DNA of 64,000 nt from Burkholderiaceae bacterium (GTDB lineage Bacteria > Pseudomonadota > Gammaproteobacteria > Burkholderiales > Burkholderiaceae): NCBI GenBank assembly GCA_947447945.1, contig CANFLR010000004.1:1-64000 (forward strand), read 5' to 3'. Position numbers and translations under genes: made by a program. Within the stretch, counting starts at the first letter, position 1. The number at the start of each line of letters is the position of its first letter. The notes under the pieces are model-generated. The model did not search any database. It saw nothing but the letters and a program-made list of their open reading frames with translations, and was not told the DNA's origin. Positions 42,964 to 53,235 of the stretch are shown here, one piece after another.

Positions 42964-43977
42964 ATGACTATTTTAAAGAACCCCCAATCTACCCTCCAGA
43001 AACCCAAAATTTTGGTAGCCAGAGCCATTTTTCCCGAGGCCCTTGCCCAATTAGAGACGTCTTTTGAGGTTTGCTCCAATCAAGCAGACGAGGTTTTGAC
43101 GCCGGCGGAGTTGCAAAAAGCGCTTTCTGGCGTGATAGGGGCATTGGTTGCGGGCACTGAAAGAATTGATGCTGGTGCCTTGGCAGGGGCCAATGATCTC
43201 AAGATCGTTGCGAATATTTCGGTTGGGTATAACAACTTCGATATACCGGCAATGACAGCCGCTGGCGTCATGGCAACAAATACTCCAGATGTATTAACTG
43301 ACTCTACTGCCGATTTTGGCTTTGCATTATTAATGGCCACTGCGCGTCGCATCACCGAATCAGAGCATTGGATTCGAGCTGGCAAGTGGGATCAATGGTC
43401 GATTGTGAATAATCCCTTAGGGATGGATTTACATCACAGTACTTTAGGCATTATTGGTATGGGTCGTATTGGTCAGGGTATTGCAAAGCGTGCTCTGGGT
43501 TTTGGGATGAAAGTTGTTTATCACAACCGCAGTCGTTTATCTGCTGCCGATGAAAAAGCATGCGGCGCAACTTACCTTACTAAAGAAGATTTATTGCGTA
43601 ATGCAGATCACGTCATTTTGGTTTTGCCTTATACAGCCGAGAGTCATCATACGATTGGTGCTCGCGAAATTGCCTTGATGAAACCGACCGCAACCCTTGT
43701 CAATATTGCTCGGGGTGGCATTGTAGATGACCTTGCTTTGGCTCAGGCACTGCGAGCGGGTAAGATATTTGCCGCTGGTTTAGATGTCTTCGAAGGTGAG
43801 CCCAAGGTTAATCCAGAGTTGCTCAAGCTGAACAATGTTGTATTGGCTCCGCATATTGCAAGCGCTACTGAAAAAACACGTAGAGGGATGGTTGATCTGG
43901 CGATTGAAAATTTACAAGCAGCGGTTGATGGTAGAAAGCCACCAAGCTTAATTAATGTTGAAGTATTCGGAAAATGA
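42964..43977 (+). CDS. D-isomer-specific 2-hydroxyacid dehydrogenase (glyoxylate/hydroxypyruvate reductase-like)
   Basis: NISVGYNNFDIPAMTAAGV, LGIIGMGRIGQGIAKRALGFGMKVVYHNR, LVNIARGGIVDDLALAQAL. Confidence 0.95.
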   Translation: MTILKNPQSTLQKPKILVARAIFPEALAQLETSFEVCSNQADEVLTPAELQKALSGVIGALVAGTERIDAGALAGANDLKIVANISVGYNNFDIPAMTAAGVMATNTPDVLTDSTADFGFALLMATARRITESEHWIRAGKWDQWSIVNNPLGMDLHHSTLGIIGMGRIGQGIAKRALGFGMKVVYHNRSRLSAADEKACGATYLTKEDLLRNADHVILVLPYTAESHHTIGAREIALMKPTATLVNIARGGIVDDLALAQALRAGKIFAAGLDVFEGEPKVNPELLKLNNVVLAPHIASATEKTRRGMVDLAIENLQAAVDGRKPPSLINVEVFGK

Positions 43978-44014
43978 AAACGCGTCGTAATTAAAGAGGC
44001 TGATTCGACTTGAA

Positions 44015-44308
44015 TTACTCTGTCTCAATTTCTTCCGGTAGTTCTTTAATGGCAATCTCAATGCCGCCAAAAGTATCCGCAACCCAGTTATAGACTTTGC
44101 AGGCAATCCACAGTAGACCAAAGCCAAGCAGGGCATTGAGGATTAAAGCTGAGAGCACGGTAAATCCGGGAATAGCGCCATCTCGAATAAAGGCCACAAA
44201 GAGCGCCAATAAGACAATTGGTACTGAGAAGCAAAGGTAAACCAAAACGAGTGTTTTGGCGGTATGCATCGGGTCTAAAAAGACAATTTCTTTTTTACTG
44301 AGTTTCAT
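44015..44308 (-). CDS. Hypothetical small membrane protein (two TM segments)
   Basis: Hydrophobic segments LVLVYLCFSVPIVLLALFVAFI and FTVLSALILNALLGFGLLWIAC; sits immediately upstream of moeA on the same strand. Confidence 0.65.
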   Translation of the reverse strand: MKLSKKEIVFLDPMHTAKTLVLVYLCFSVPIVLLALFVAFIRDGAIPGFTVLSALILNALLGFGLLWIACKVYNWVADTFGGIEIAIKELPEEIETE

Positions 44309-44319
44309 GAGTAACTATC

Positions 44320-45636
44320 TTAAAGCAGTCCATCAAAAAGCGCCACATCTACCCAGTCTCCAGGCTCAATATTGCCTTGGTCGTGATGGAGGATGACAAA
44401 GCAGTTTGCCTCACTCATGGAACGCAAGATTCCAGCGCCTTGACTACCAGTGAGCTTGACTGCAGGCTTGCCGTCCTCACCCCGACTAAAGATGGCCCGC
44501 TGAAATTCGGTACGACCGGGTTTCTTGCGGATCAGCAAGCTTGAGCGTGCTTGGGTGATTTGAGGCTCGGCATCCTTAGCCCCATTGAGTTGCAAAAGGG
44601 CTGTGCGGACAAATTGGTAAAAAGTCACCATGACTGCAACTGGGTTACCGGGCAGGCCAAAGAATAAGGTTTTACGAGTCTTTGATTGGCCCGCTAGAGG
44701 CTTGAGCGTGCCAAATGCCATGGGTCTTCCTGGCCGCATAGCGATTTTCCAGAACCCGACATCGCCTAGTTCTTGCATAATTTGTTTGGTAAAGTCTGCC
44801 TCACCAACAGAAACCCCTCCAGAAGAGATCAGCACGTCCGCCACTTTTGCAGCATTGCAGAAAGCTTCTTTTAGTGATGCTGGGTCGTCACGCACAATGC
44901 CGCAATCAATAATCTCTACATTGATGCGATTCAGTAATCCAACTAGGCTATAGCGATTACTGTCGTAAATACTCCCTGCATCCAATGTTTGCCCCAGACT
45001 GCGCAATTCATCTCCAGAAGACAGGATAGCCACTTTGAGTTTGCGATGAACTTTGAGCGAAGCAATGCCGAGTGATGCAGCCAATCCCAAATCTGACGGG
45101 CGCAAGATTCTCCCAGCCTCAATTGCTGGCTGAGCTTTTTGCAGATCCTCTCCACGCAAGCGGCGGTTATCACCGGATTTCAAAAGATTTTTCGGGAATT
45201 CAATCAGTTCATCGCTTTGCGATTTCGTGAGCTCTTGAGGGATGACGGTGTCACACCCATCAGGCATCAGTGCGCCAGTCATGATTTTGAGGCACTCGCC
45301 AGGCTCAATCTGGCCCTGAAAAGGTTTGCCTGCATAAGCGGTCCCAATCACTTTCAGGACAAGGAGATCTTCTGAGTCTGTGAGACAGTCACCATGAAAC
45401 GCATAACCATCCATTGCCGAATTATCTGCCGCAGGTACGTCGATTGGTGAAAGCAAGTCTTCGGCCAAGATTCGATTGATTGCTTGGTCTAAAGAGACAA
45501 TTTCAAGCTGACTAGAGTCGCTGGCCTTTGCGGATTCTTCTAGAAGTTCTGTCACCAAGTCAGAGATTACTCTACGCGCTTCATCGACATGCAATGACGC
45601 GCTTAAGAGAATTGGATTGTTGGGTGAGCACTTCAT
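44320..45636 (-). CDS. moeA: Molybdopterin molybdenumtransferase
   Basis: DVPAADNSAMDGYA, ISSGGVSVGEADF, MRPGRPMAFGTL, FFGLPGNPVAVMVTFYQFV. Confidence 0.96.
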   Translation of the reverse strand: MKCSPNNPILLSASLHVDEARRVISDLVTELLEESAKASDSSQLEIVSLDQAINRILAEDLLSPIDVPAADNSAMDGYAFHGDCLTDSEDLLVLKVIGTAYAGKPFQGQIEPGECLKIMTGALMPDGCDTVIPQELTKSQSDELIEFPKNLLKSGDNRRLRGEDLQKAQPAIEAGRILRPSDLGLAASLGIASLKVHRKLKVAILSSGDELRSLGQTLDAGSIYDSNRYSLVGLLNRINVEIIDCGIVRDDPASLKEAFCNAAKVADVLISSGGVSVGEADFTKQIMQELGDVGFWKIAMRPGRPMAFGTLKPLAGQSKTRKTLFFGLPGNPVAVMVTFYQFVRTALLQLNGAKDAEPQITQARSSLLIRKKPGRTEFQRAIFSRGEDGKPAVKLTGSQGAGILRSMSEANCFVILHHDQGNIEPGDWVDVALFDGLL

Positions 45637-46238
45637 TGAGAGATCGATTCTAAATAGTGAAGTTCTTCTGGGGTGTTGACGTTTGTAAATGCTTTAGTGT
45701 TCTCAAAAATAACAGTGCTGGCGCGCAAGTCTTTAAACCAGCGATCAATCTTGAGGTCCCCCTTGCTTAGAAACTCTTTTAAGGAATTTTGCACATCGGT
45801 TCGCATCAAACAAAAAACGGGTTGCGCCCAAATCTTGCCATCGGCTTCTTTGGTAGATGCATAAACCAATTCACAGCCAATGCGTTCTAGCTCTTGTGCA
45901 AGCTTGCTACCTAGATCGGATGGCATCAGTGGTGAGTCACAAGGGGCGGTCAGTAGGTAAGGTGTTTTGCAGGTTTTGAGGCCGGCCGAGAAGCCTGCGA
46001 GAGGACCAGAGAAGTCTGGAGTCTCATCGCTTATGACTTGATAGCCATAATGAGCATATTCAGTGATGTTGCGATTCGCGTTGATGAGGATTTGCCCAAC
46101 TTGATTCTGTAATGCTTGTATGGTTGATTCAATCAAGGCTTTGCCGCGAAATGGGATCAAGCCTTTGTCGATACCCCCCATGCGTTGGGCGCGACCGCCA
46201 GCCAAAATCAGTCCAGTGATGTTATTTGCCGAAATCAT
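45633..46238 (-). CDS. mobA: Molybdenum cofactor guanylyltransferase
   Basis: ITGLILAGGRAQRMGGIDKGLIPFRGKALIE, SDETPDFSGPLAGFSAGL. Confidence 0.95.
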   Translation of the reverse strand: MISANNITGLILAGGRAQRMGGIDKGLIPFRGKALIESTIQALQNQVGQILINANRNITEYAHYGYQVISDETPDFSGPLAGFSAGLKTCKTPYLLTAPCDSPLMPSDLGSKLAQELERIGCELVYASTKEADGKIWAQPVFCLMRTDVQNSLKEFLSKGDLKIDRWFKDLRASTVIFENTKAFTNVNTPEELHYLESISQ

Positions 46239-47353
46239 TAGCCACCGATGTAAGACATTTCTACTTTGGGCTTGTCGGCATTTGGACTTGGCAGATTTGA
46301 ACCCCGTAGTTCTGAGTAGTGATCATCACGCCCAGCCCAAGTCGCCATGATGGCATTGGCTATTTCTAGATCAGATTTTCCTGAGCGCAGTAGCGTTTTG
46401 AAATCAAAACCTTCATTGGCAAACAAGCATAAATACATTTTCCCATCTGTAGAGATGCGTGCGCGGGTACATTCATGACAGAAAGTCTGGGTCACACTAG
46501 AAATGACGCCGATTTCACCTGAGCCATCGATATAACGCCAGCGTTGAGCAACCTCTCCTGGGTAGTTTGCATCTACTGGCTCCAAGGGGAACACTTTATG
46601 AATTCTGCCAAGCACTTCTGTTGATGGAAGCACCTGAGTCATATCCCAACCATTGGAGCTACCGACATCCATGAACTCAATAAATCTCAAAATAATGCCG
46701 CTACCTTTGAAATGCTTTGCCATCGCCAAAATTTCATGATCATTGATACCTTTTTGAACGACCATGTTGACTTTGATATCTGTGAAGCCGACCTCTTGTG
46801 CTGCGGTGATGCCATCCAGGACATCCCCTACAGGAAAATCAACATCATTCATTTTTTTGAAGGTCTCATCATGTAAGCCATCAAGGCTGACGGTGATGCG
46901 TTGGAGGCCGGCATTTTTTAGTGCTAGTGCCTTCTTGCGCAAAATACTGCCATTGGTCGTTAAGGTGAGATCTAGAGTTTTGCCGGCGGGCGATTGTACT
47001 TTGCCCAACATTTCTACGAGCACTTCCAGATTTTTTCTAAGTAAAGGTTCACCGCCAGTGAGGCGAATTTTTTCGACACCCAATAATGCAAAGATGGAAC
47101 TGAGTCTGGTGATTTCTTCAAAGCTTAGTAGCTCTTGGTGTGATAGGTAAGGATAGTCTTGATGAAAGATTTCCTTGGGCATGCAATAAGTGCAGCGGAA
47201 GTTGCAACGATCAGTTACTGATATGCGAAGGTCACGGAGAACGCGTCCACGCGAATCTTGAGTCAAGCCGTTGGCTTGAACTAGCGTGCTAGGAATAGAA
47301 GGCGTAAGGCCTTTGCCTTCATCAATACGAATGGGGATCACTTTTTCAACCAT
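46238..47353 (-). CDS. moaA: GTP 3',8-cyclase
   Basis: [22 protein letters not shown] radical SAM motif; ending in SYIGG. Confidence 0.97.
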   Translation of the reverse strand: MVEKVIPIRIDEGKGLTPSIPSTLVQANGLTQDSRGRVLRDLRISVTDRCNFRCTYCMPKEIFHQDYPYLSHQELLSFEEITRLSSIFALLGVEKIRLTGGEPLLRKNLEVLVEMLGKVQSPAGKTLDLTLTTNGSILRKKALALKNAGLQRITVSLDGLHDETFKKMNDVDFPVGDVLDGITAAQEVGFTDIKVNMVVQKGINDHEILAMAKHFKGSGIILRFIEFMDVGSSNGWDMTQVLPSTEVLGRIHKVFPLEPVDANYPGEVAQRWRYIDGSGEIGVISSVTQTFCHECTRARISTDGKMYLCLFANEGFDFKTLLRSGKSDLEIANAIMATWAGRDDHYSELRGSNLPSPNADKPKVEMSYIGG

Positions 47354-47438
47354 ATTAGAGAATTATGGCTGTGAAACTGAGTTTCTGCCAAGCTGCCAAA
47401 TATCCTTGTGAGATAAATGGCAGCCTGGAGAAATCGGT

Positions 47439-50033
47439 TTAAACCGTTTTTTCTTGGCCGCCGGTTTCAACTAAAACCATTGGACCTTCAGGAAGGCGCG
47501 CTGCTGGTTTAGGCGTTCTACCTAATTGAGTGACTACAGGCTCAGCTTGAATCTGGTGCTGTACTTCTGCATGCTTGCTTGAGTCTGTTGCCACCCAAAT
47601 CATGCCTGCAGATTGCACTACGCTATGCAAAGGCGTTTCTTCTAATGCCTGAAAGGAAACCTTAGGAAGTTCAGGCGCTGGCTTAACGATCACTTCCATT
47701 GCAGGCGCTGGAGTAGCTGCTACTGTTGGAGTGGAACGTGGAGCACGCGGCGCGCGATGAGCTCTTTCTTGGGGCTCACTTGCCGCTGGCTTGTGGTTGC
47801 CAAAGCTATGGGCTAAATCTTTGGTTGGCATCGTTGCAGATACACCAGCCATACCGACAGGAGGGCCGGTGAATGAAGTTGCTACAGCGACTACAGAGGC
47901 AATTGCTACATCACCAGTAGTCTCAGTGCGTTCACGTTGCCCACGGCCACGACCGCGACGATTACGGCCACGACCGCGACGTTCCTCACCTTCGGCGCTT
48001 GGACCGGCTTCAGCACTTGGAGCAGCTTCAGTTGCTGGAGTGAGCGCAGCTTGATTGCGAGCTGCTTCTTGGCGTTCTGGTTTCGGACCATTTTGATTCC
48101 GATTACCGTTGCGATTACCATTGCGATTGCGATTGTTGTTGACGCCTTCAGTCACAGTACCTTCAGCAGTATTCAATGCGGGACGTTCACTGCGCTCACC
48201 ACCGCGTTCGTTGCGTTCTCCACGGCGACCACGATTACCGTTGCGGTTATTGCGCTCACCATTGCGACCCTGGTTGCGACCACGAGGGGCAACTGGTTCG
48301 ACTTTTACTTCTGGTGTTGATGACGAGAAAAGACTCTTCATAAAACCCAAGAAGCCGCCTGATTTTGCGGGTTCAACGGTTTCTGTGCGAGCAGGGCGTG
48401 GTTGACTCACTGGTGCTGGGGCATTGGGGGTGATTCCCTTAACAGCAGCTTCAGGGCGAACCTTTACGTCCGCATCTTTTTTGCTAACGGTGGTGTCAGT
48501 CTCCAGTTCGCGAGCAGCTTCTTCAGCCATCACATAGCTGGCTTTTTGATCATCAAGACGTGGGTCATCGTGACGTAAGCGCTCAAGCTTGTAATGGGGT
48601 GTTTCTAAATGCTTATTTGGAATCATTAAGACATTGACTTTGAAGCGACTCTCAATCTTGATGACTTCAGGACGTTTTTCATTCAAGAGGAATGCAGCTA
48701 CTTCGACTGGAACTTGAGTATGAATCGCAGCAGTATTCTCTTTCATTGCCTCTTCTTGAATGATACGCAAGACTTGCAATGCAGATGATTCGGTATCACG
48801 AATATGGCCTGTACCGTTGCAACGAGGACAGGTTACATGACTACCCTCAGAAAGGGCTGGTCGCAAACGCTGACGAGACATTTCCATCAGACCAAATTTA
48901 GAGATCTTACCCATCTGAACACGCGCACGGTCATGGCGCAGTGCATCGCGTAGGCGATTTTCAACATCTTTTTGAGCCTTGCTGGACTCCATGTCGATAA
49001 AGTCGATCACAATGAGACCGCCCAAGTCACGTAAACGCGCTTGGCGGGCGATTTCATCTGCAGCTTCCAAGTTGGTGCGGGTTGCGGTTTCTTCAATATC
49101 GGAACCGCGAGTGGCGCGCGCAGAGTTCACGTCAACCGATACCAAAGCTTCGGTATGGTCAATCACAATGGCTCCACCAGAAGGCAGGGGTACTGTACGT
49201 GAATAAGCTGTTTCAATTTGATGCTCAATCTGGAAACGCGAGAACAAAGGCACATCATCTTGATAGCGCTTCACTCTCGGAAGATTGTCGGGCATCACTA
49301 CCGACATAAATGCCGCAGCTTGTTCGTAGATATCATCGGTATCGATGAGGATCTCGCCGATATCAGGTTGGAAGTAGTCGCGGATCGCGCGAATTACTAG
49401 GCTTGACTCGAGATAAATCAATAAGGGTCCGGAGTTGCCTTTGGCAGCTTCATCAATTGCACCCCACAACTGCATGAGGTAGCTCAGATCCCACTGTAAC
49501 TCAGTAGCATCGCGACCAATACCAGCGGTGCGAGCAATGATGCTCATCCCGTCGGGTATATCTAATTGGGACATGGCATCACGGAGTTCTTGACGGTCTT
49601 CGCCTTCAATGCGACGGGATACGCCGCCTCCACGGGGATTATTTGGCATTAATACCAAATAACGGCCAGCTAGGGAGACAAAAGAAGTTAAAGCTGCGCC
49701 TTTTTGGCCGCGCTCCTCTTTTTCAACCTGAACAATGATCTCTTGACCTTCGCGCAAAGCCTCTTTGATGGAGGCATTCCGGACATCAATACCTTCTTTG
49801 AAGTAGGTGCGGGCAACCTCCTTAAAGGGCAGGAAGCCATGACGTTCTTCACCATAATTTACAAAGCAAGCCTCAAGCGAAGGCTCAATGCGCGTAATAA
49901 CACCTTTGTAAATATTGCCTTTGCGTTGTTCACGACCGGCAGCTTCGATATCAATATCGATTAGTTTTTGACCATCGACGATGGCAACTCGCAACTCTTC
50001 TTGTTGAGTTGCATTAAATAACATGCGTTTCAT
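47439..50033 (-). CDS. rne: Ribonuclease E
   Basis: MKRMLFNATQQEELRVAIVDGQKLIDIDIEAAGREQRKGNIYKGVITRIEPSLEACFVNYGEERHGFLPFKEV; CPRCNGTGHIRD Zn-link; low-complexity C-terminus. Confidence 0.97.
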   Translation of the reverse strand: MKRMLFNATQQEELRVAIVDGQKLIDIDIEAAGREQRKGNIYKGVITRIEPSLEACFVNYGEERHGFLPFKEVARTYFKEGIDVRNASIKEALREGQEIIVQVEKEERGQKGAALTSFVSLAGRYLVLMPNNPRGGGVSRRIEGEDRQELRDAMSQLDIPDGMSIIARTAGIGRDATELQWDLSYLMQLWGAIDEAAKGNSGPLLIYLESSLVIRAIRDYFQPDIGEILIDTDDIYEQAAAFMSVVMPDNLPRVKRYQDDVPLFSRFQIEHQIETAYSRTVPLPSGGAIVIDHTEALVSVDVNSARATRGSDIEETATRTNLEAADEIARQARLRDLGGLIVIDFIDMESSKAQKDVENRLRDALRHDRARVQMGKISKFGLMEMSRQRLRPALSEGSHVTCPRCNGTGHIRDTESSALQVLRIIQEEAMKENTAAIHTQVPVEVAAFLLNEKRPEVIKIESRFKVNVLMIPNKHLETPHYKLERLRHDDPRLDDQKASYVMAEEAARELETDTTVSKKDADVKVRPEAAVKGITPNAPAPVSQPRPARTETVEPAKSGGFLGFMKSLFSSSTPEVKVEPVAPRGRNQGRNGERNNRNGNRGRRGERNERGGERSERPALNTAEGTVTEGVNNNRNRNGNRNGNRNQNGPKPERQEAARNQAALTPATEAAPSAEAGPSAEGEERRGRGRNRRGRGRGQRERTETTGDVAIASVVAVATSFTGPPVGMAGVSATMPTKDLAHSFGNHKPAASEPQERAHRAPRAPRSTPTVAATPAPAMEVIVKPAPELPKVSFQALEETPLHSVVQSAGMIWVATDSSKHAEVQHQIQAEPVVTQLGRTPKPAARLPEGPMVLVETGGQEKTV

Positions 50034-50408
50034 AACACTCTCCTATGGGGGAGGGCGTCGTTGCGGCGTTGCGTTAGGGGCAGTTTTATCACTTGGGGCA
50101 TAGCCCACCAGTGGCTTTATCAGTGTGGATCAAGCAAATCTAGGCATATTTTGCCTAGTACACCGAGTTAATTGTTGCTTAAGTCAGTGCCACACTTGAC
50201 GATCGCCGCAGAGACCTCCTTTTAGGTCATCAATGCAGGCGCGCGCCTGAAAACTGTCTTCTAATCGCGGGTCGCGGCATACGGCACACCAACCCTGCGC
50301 CTCATTACAACGGGGGAGGGGCAACCCCGGGAGCCTATTAAGGGCGACTCCAAGCTCCACAATCCAAACCTGACTTCAGGCTCTTCTTGGGCCAATAAAT
50401 TGGCTAGA
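50034..50408 (-). promoter_or_regulatory. Putative long structured 5' leader of rne
   Basis: No ORF; inverted repeats CTAGGCA/TGCCTAG (50140-50158), GACCT/AGGTC (50213-50228), palindrome CAGGCGCGCGCCTG (50236-50249). Confidence 0.5.
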
Positions 50409-50414
50409 GCGTTG

Positions 50415-50420
50415 ATTATA
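50415..50420 (-). promoter_or_regulatory. Candidate -10 element for rne
   Basis: Minus strand TATAAT; no well-spaced -35 (TTGTCA lies only 14 nt away). Confidence 0.35.
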
Positions 50421-50486
50421 CGGTACAAGTTGAATGACAATGGGGTATTGTTGAGTCCCTCGTCAAAGTGGCGAGAGAGCTAAATC

Positions 50487-51515
50487 ATGAAACCTGAACC
50501 CACCTCCAAGTCCGCCAAACCTAAATCTGCTACTCCTGCAGGGGTTATTTTGCAGACTATTGGTCCTGAAGAGGCGGGTCAGCGACTAGATAACTACCTG
50601 CTACGTTGGGCAAAAGGCGTTCCTAAAAGCCACGTTTACCGCATTATTCGCTCTGGCGAGGTGCGGGTCAACAAGAAGCGTGCTGAACCAACTACCCGCT
50701 TAATTGAGGGGGATATCGTGAGATTGCCGCCTGTGCGTTTGGCTGAGCCGGCTCAAATGGCTGCAGTCAATACTGCCCAGACAAAATCACGGGCGAGGGG
50801 TTATTCGGACAAAATGCCGATCCTTTTTGAGGATGAGGCCCTGTTGATTGTCGATAAGCCGGCGGGATTAGCTGTCCATGGTGGCTCGGGCATCGCCTTG
50901 GGCGTGATTGAAACTTTGCGAATTACTCGCCCAGAATTGCATTTCTTGGAGCTGGTGCATCGCTTAGACCGAGATACCTCCGGTGTCTTATTGCTGGCCA
51001 AGAAACGCAGTGCCCTGGTTGAAATGCATCGCCAGATTCGGGAGGGACAGACCGATAAGCGCTACTACTTATTGGCTCATGGTGCAATTGAGCAAGCCGC
51101 AGGTGTAATGCAATTGAAGTTTCCCCTCCATAAATATTTATTGGCAAATGGTGAGCGTCGTGTTCGCGTTGATCCCGATGGCCTTCCTAGCCATACAGCC
51201 GTACGAGTGACGAAAATCCTCAAGCGAGGCGATGCATCAATCACCTTGGCTGAAGCACAATTAAAAACGGGGCGCACCCATCAGATTCGCGTGCATTTAC
51301 AAAAGCTGGGGCATGCGATTTTGGGAGATGATAAGTACGGTTTCGAAGATCAAGATAAAGTACTGAAATCCAAAAGACTTTACCTACATGCGCATTTGGC
51401 GGGTTTTATCCATCCGCGAACTGGTGAGAAGATGCGCATTGAATCGCCATTACCGGCCGAGTTTGATGCAATGATCAAAAAATTTGAAGTTGCAAACCCT
51501 CAGTTAACTCCTTAA
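50487..51515 (+). CDS. rluC: 23S rRNA pseudouridine synthase RluC family
   Basis: S4 domain AGQRLDNYLLRWAKGVPKSHVYRIIRSGEVRVNKKRA, HRLDRDTSGVLLLAKK, GRTHQIRVHLQKLGHAILGDDKYG. Confidence 0.95.
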   Translation: MKPEPTSKSAKPKSATPAGVILQTIGPEEAGQRLDNYLLRWAKGVPKSHVYRIIRSGEVRVNKKRAEPTTRLIEGDIVRLPPVRLAEPAQMAAVNTAQTKSRARGYSDKMPILFEDEALLIVDKPAGLAVHGGSGIALGVIETLRITRPELHFLELVHRLDRDTSGVLLLAKKRSALVEMHRQIREGQTDKRYYLLAHGAIEQAAGVMQLKFPLHKYLLANGERRVRVDPDGLPSHTAVRVTKILKRGDASITLAEAQLKTGRTHQIRVHLQKLGHAILGDDKYGFEDQDKVLKSKRLYLHAHLAGFIHPRTGEKMRIESPLPAEFDAMIKKFEVANPQLTP

Positions 51516-51527
51516 GTCCAGAAAAAA

Positions 51528-52217
51528 ATGCTTGACCTTAGTAAGCCAAATAGACGTTATGACCTGGTCGTCTGGGATTGGGATGGCACGATCATAGATT
51601 CCACACCAACGATCGTCCATTGTATTCAGCAATCCTGTCGTGATTTGGGTTTTAAAGCGCCAGATGATTCTTTAGCGAGTTCTGTCATTGGCTTGGGAAT
51701 TCAAGACTCGTTGCGCCGGGCGGTTCCTTGGATTGAGCCAGTCCACTTTCCACAGTTGACAGATCGCTTTCGTTATCACTATCTAGCAAAAGATCATGAA
51801 CTTCATTTGTTTTCTGGAATTCGTGAGCTACTTGAAGACTTACGAGCGGATGGCTATCTTCTTGGGGTTGCTACCGGAAAATCTCGGGTAGGCTTAGATC
51901 GTTCTTTAGGATTTCATAATCTCGGTCATTTGTTTGATGAAACCCGAACTGCAGATGAATCCTTTTCGAAGCCCCATCCTGGCATGCTCCTCGAGCTATC
52001 CGACGCAACACAAGTGCCAGTGCGTCGTATGTTAATGATTGGTGATACGACCCATGATCTAGAAATGGCATCCAATGCTGGTGTCGATGCTGTAGCAGTC
52101 ACTTATGGCGCCCATCCGCCAGACACTCTCAAGAGTGCGCAATCATTAGCGCATGTGGACGATGTTCAGCAATTGGCACAATGGCTCAACGACAATTTAA
52201 TCATTAAACCTGCCTAA
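51528..52217 (+). CDS. HAD family hydrolase, phosphoglycolate phosphatase-like
   Basis: DLVVWDWDGTIIDSTPTIVHCIQ, GVATGKSRVGLDRSL, MIGDTTHDLEMASNAGVDAVAVTYG. Confidence 0.92.
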   Translation: MLDLSKPNRRYDLVVWDWDGTIIDSTPTIVHCIQQSCRDLGFKAPDDSLASSVIGLGIQDSLRRAVPWIEPVHFPQLTDRFRYHYLAKDHELHLFSGIRELLEDLRADGYLLGVATGKSRVGLDRSLGFHNLGHLFDETRTADESFSKPHPGMLLELSDATQVPVRRMLMIGDTTHDLEMASNAGVDAVAVTYGAHPPDTLKSAQSLAHVDDVQQLAQWLNDNLIIKPA

Positions 52218-52261
52218 GGCAAGGCTTGTAATATTCAGGCATCACAAAGGAAATAAACAAG

Positions 52262-53221
52262 ATGGATCGCAATCAAAACGACAATGCCAATCAACCTTGG
52301 GAACGTCAAGCCCTCGAGCACTTACTTCTTGAAAATTTAAAAGAAACCCGCAAGGCACGTCGCTGGAAAGCAGTCTTCAGAGTACTTACCTTATTAGTGT
52401 TGATCGCAGTGGTTCTAGAGGTATTCGATGTTCGTTTACCTGGTGGCAGCATGAGTGCTGATAAGCACACGGCTTTAGTAACGCTGGAAGGTGAAATTTC
52501 TTCAAGCTCTATGGCCAATGCCTCAGACATTAATGCATCACTGACAGCAGCTTTTGAAAACGAGCACAGCGCTGGTGTGGTCATGCGCATCAATAGCCCG
52601 GGCGGATCACCAGTACAAGCGGGCATGATTAATGATGAGATATATCGCTTACGTAAGCTTTACCCAGCCAAACCTTTTTATGTGGTGGTGGAGGATATTT
52701 GCGCTTCTGGTGGTTACTACGTTGCTGTTGCTGGTGATCAAATCTTGGTAGATAAAGCTAGTCTCGTAGGTTCAATTGGGGTGATCATGGAAGGCTTTGG
52801 TTTTACGGGCCTGATGGATAAGCTGGGGGTTACGCGTCGCATGATCACCGCTGGTTCCAACAAGGGCATGATGGATCCCTTTAGCAAGGAAAATCCAAAA
52901 CAAGTAGAGATGATCAAAGGCATGCTCGATGAGATCCATCAGCAATTCATCGCGGTTGTCAAAGCAGGTCGTGGTGATCGCTTAAAAGATGTTCCAGATT
53001 TATTTTCAGGGCGCGTTTGGAGTGGTGAGCAGGCAATTAAGATTGGTTTAGCCGATGGCTATGGTACGGTTGATTCAGTAGCGCGTGATATTTTCAAAGC
53101 GCCAGACGTGTTGGATTACACCGTGAAAGAAAATTTTGCAGAGCGTGTTGCAAAACGTTTTGGTGCTGAAGCTGGTTCTGCAGCAGGTAAAGCTTTACTC
53201 AGGGCGCCTGATTTAAAGTAA
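52262..53221 (+). CDS. S49 family signal peptide peptidase
   Basis: VVMRINSPGGSPVQAGMINDEIYRLR, DICASGGYYVAVAGDQILVDKASLVGSIGVI. Confidence 0.94.
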   Translation: MDRNQNDNANQPWERQALEHLLLENLKETRKARRWKAVFRVLTLLVLIAVVLEVFDVRLPGGSMSADKHTALVTLEGEISSSSMANASDINASLTAAFENEHSAGVVMRINSPGGSPVQAGMINDEIYRLRKLYPAKPFYVVVEDICASGGYYVAVAGDQILVDKASLVGSIGVIMEGFGFTGLMDKLGVTRRMITAGSNKGMMDPFSKENPKQVEMIKGMLDEIHQQFIAVVKAGRGDRLKDVPDLFSGRVWSGEQAIKIGLADGYGTVDSVARDIFKAPDVLDYTVKENFAERVAKRFGAEAGSAAGKALLRAPDLK

Positions 53222-53235
53222 GCTGATTCAAAAAA

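Noticed and set aside
47906-48405. Repetitive sequence that could suggest a tandem repeat or CRISPR-like array
   Set aside because: It is in-frame coding low complexity in rne, with irregular units and no spacers.
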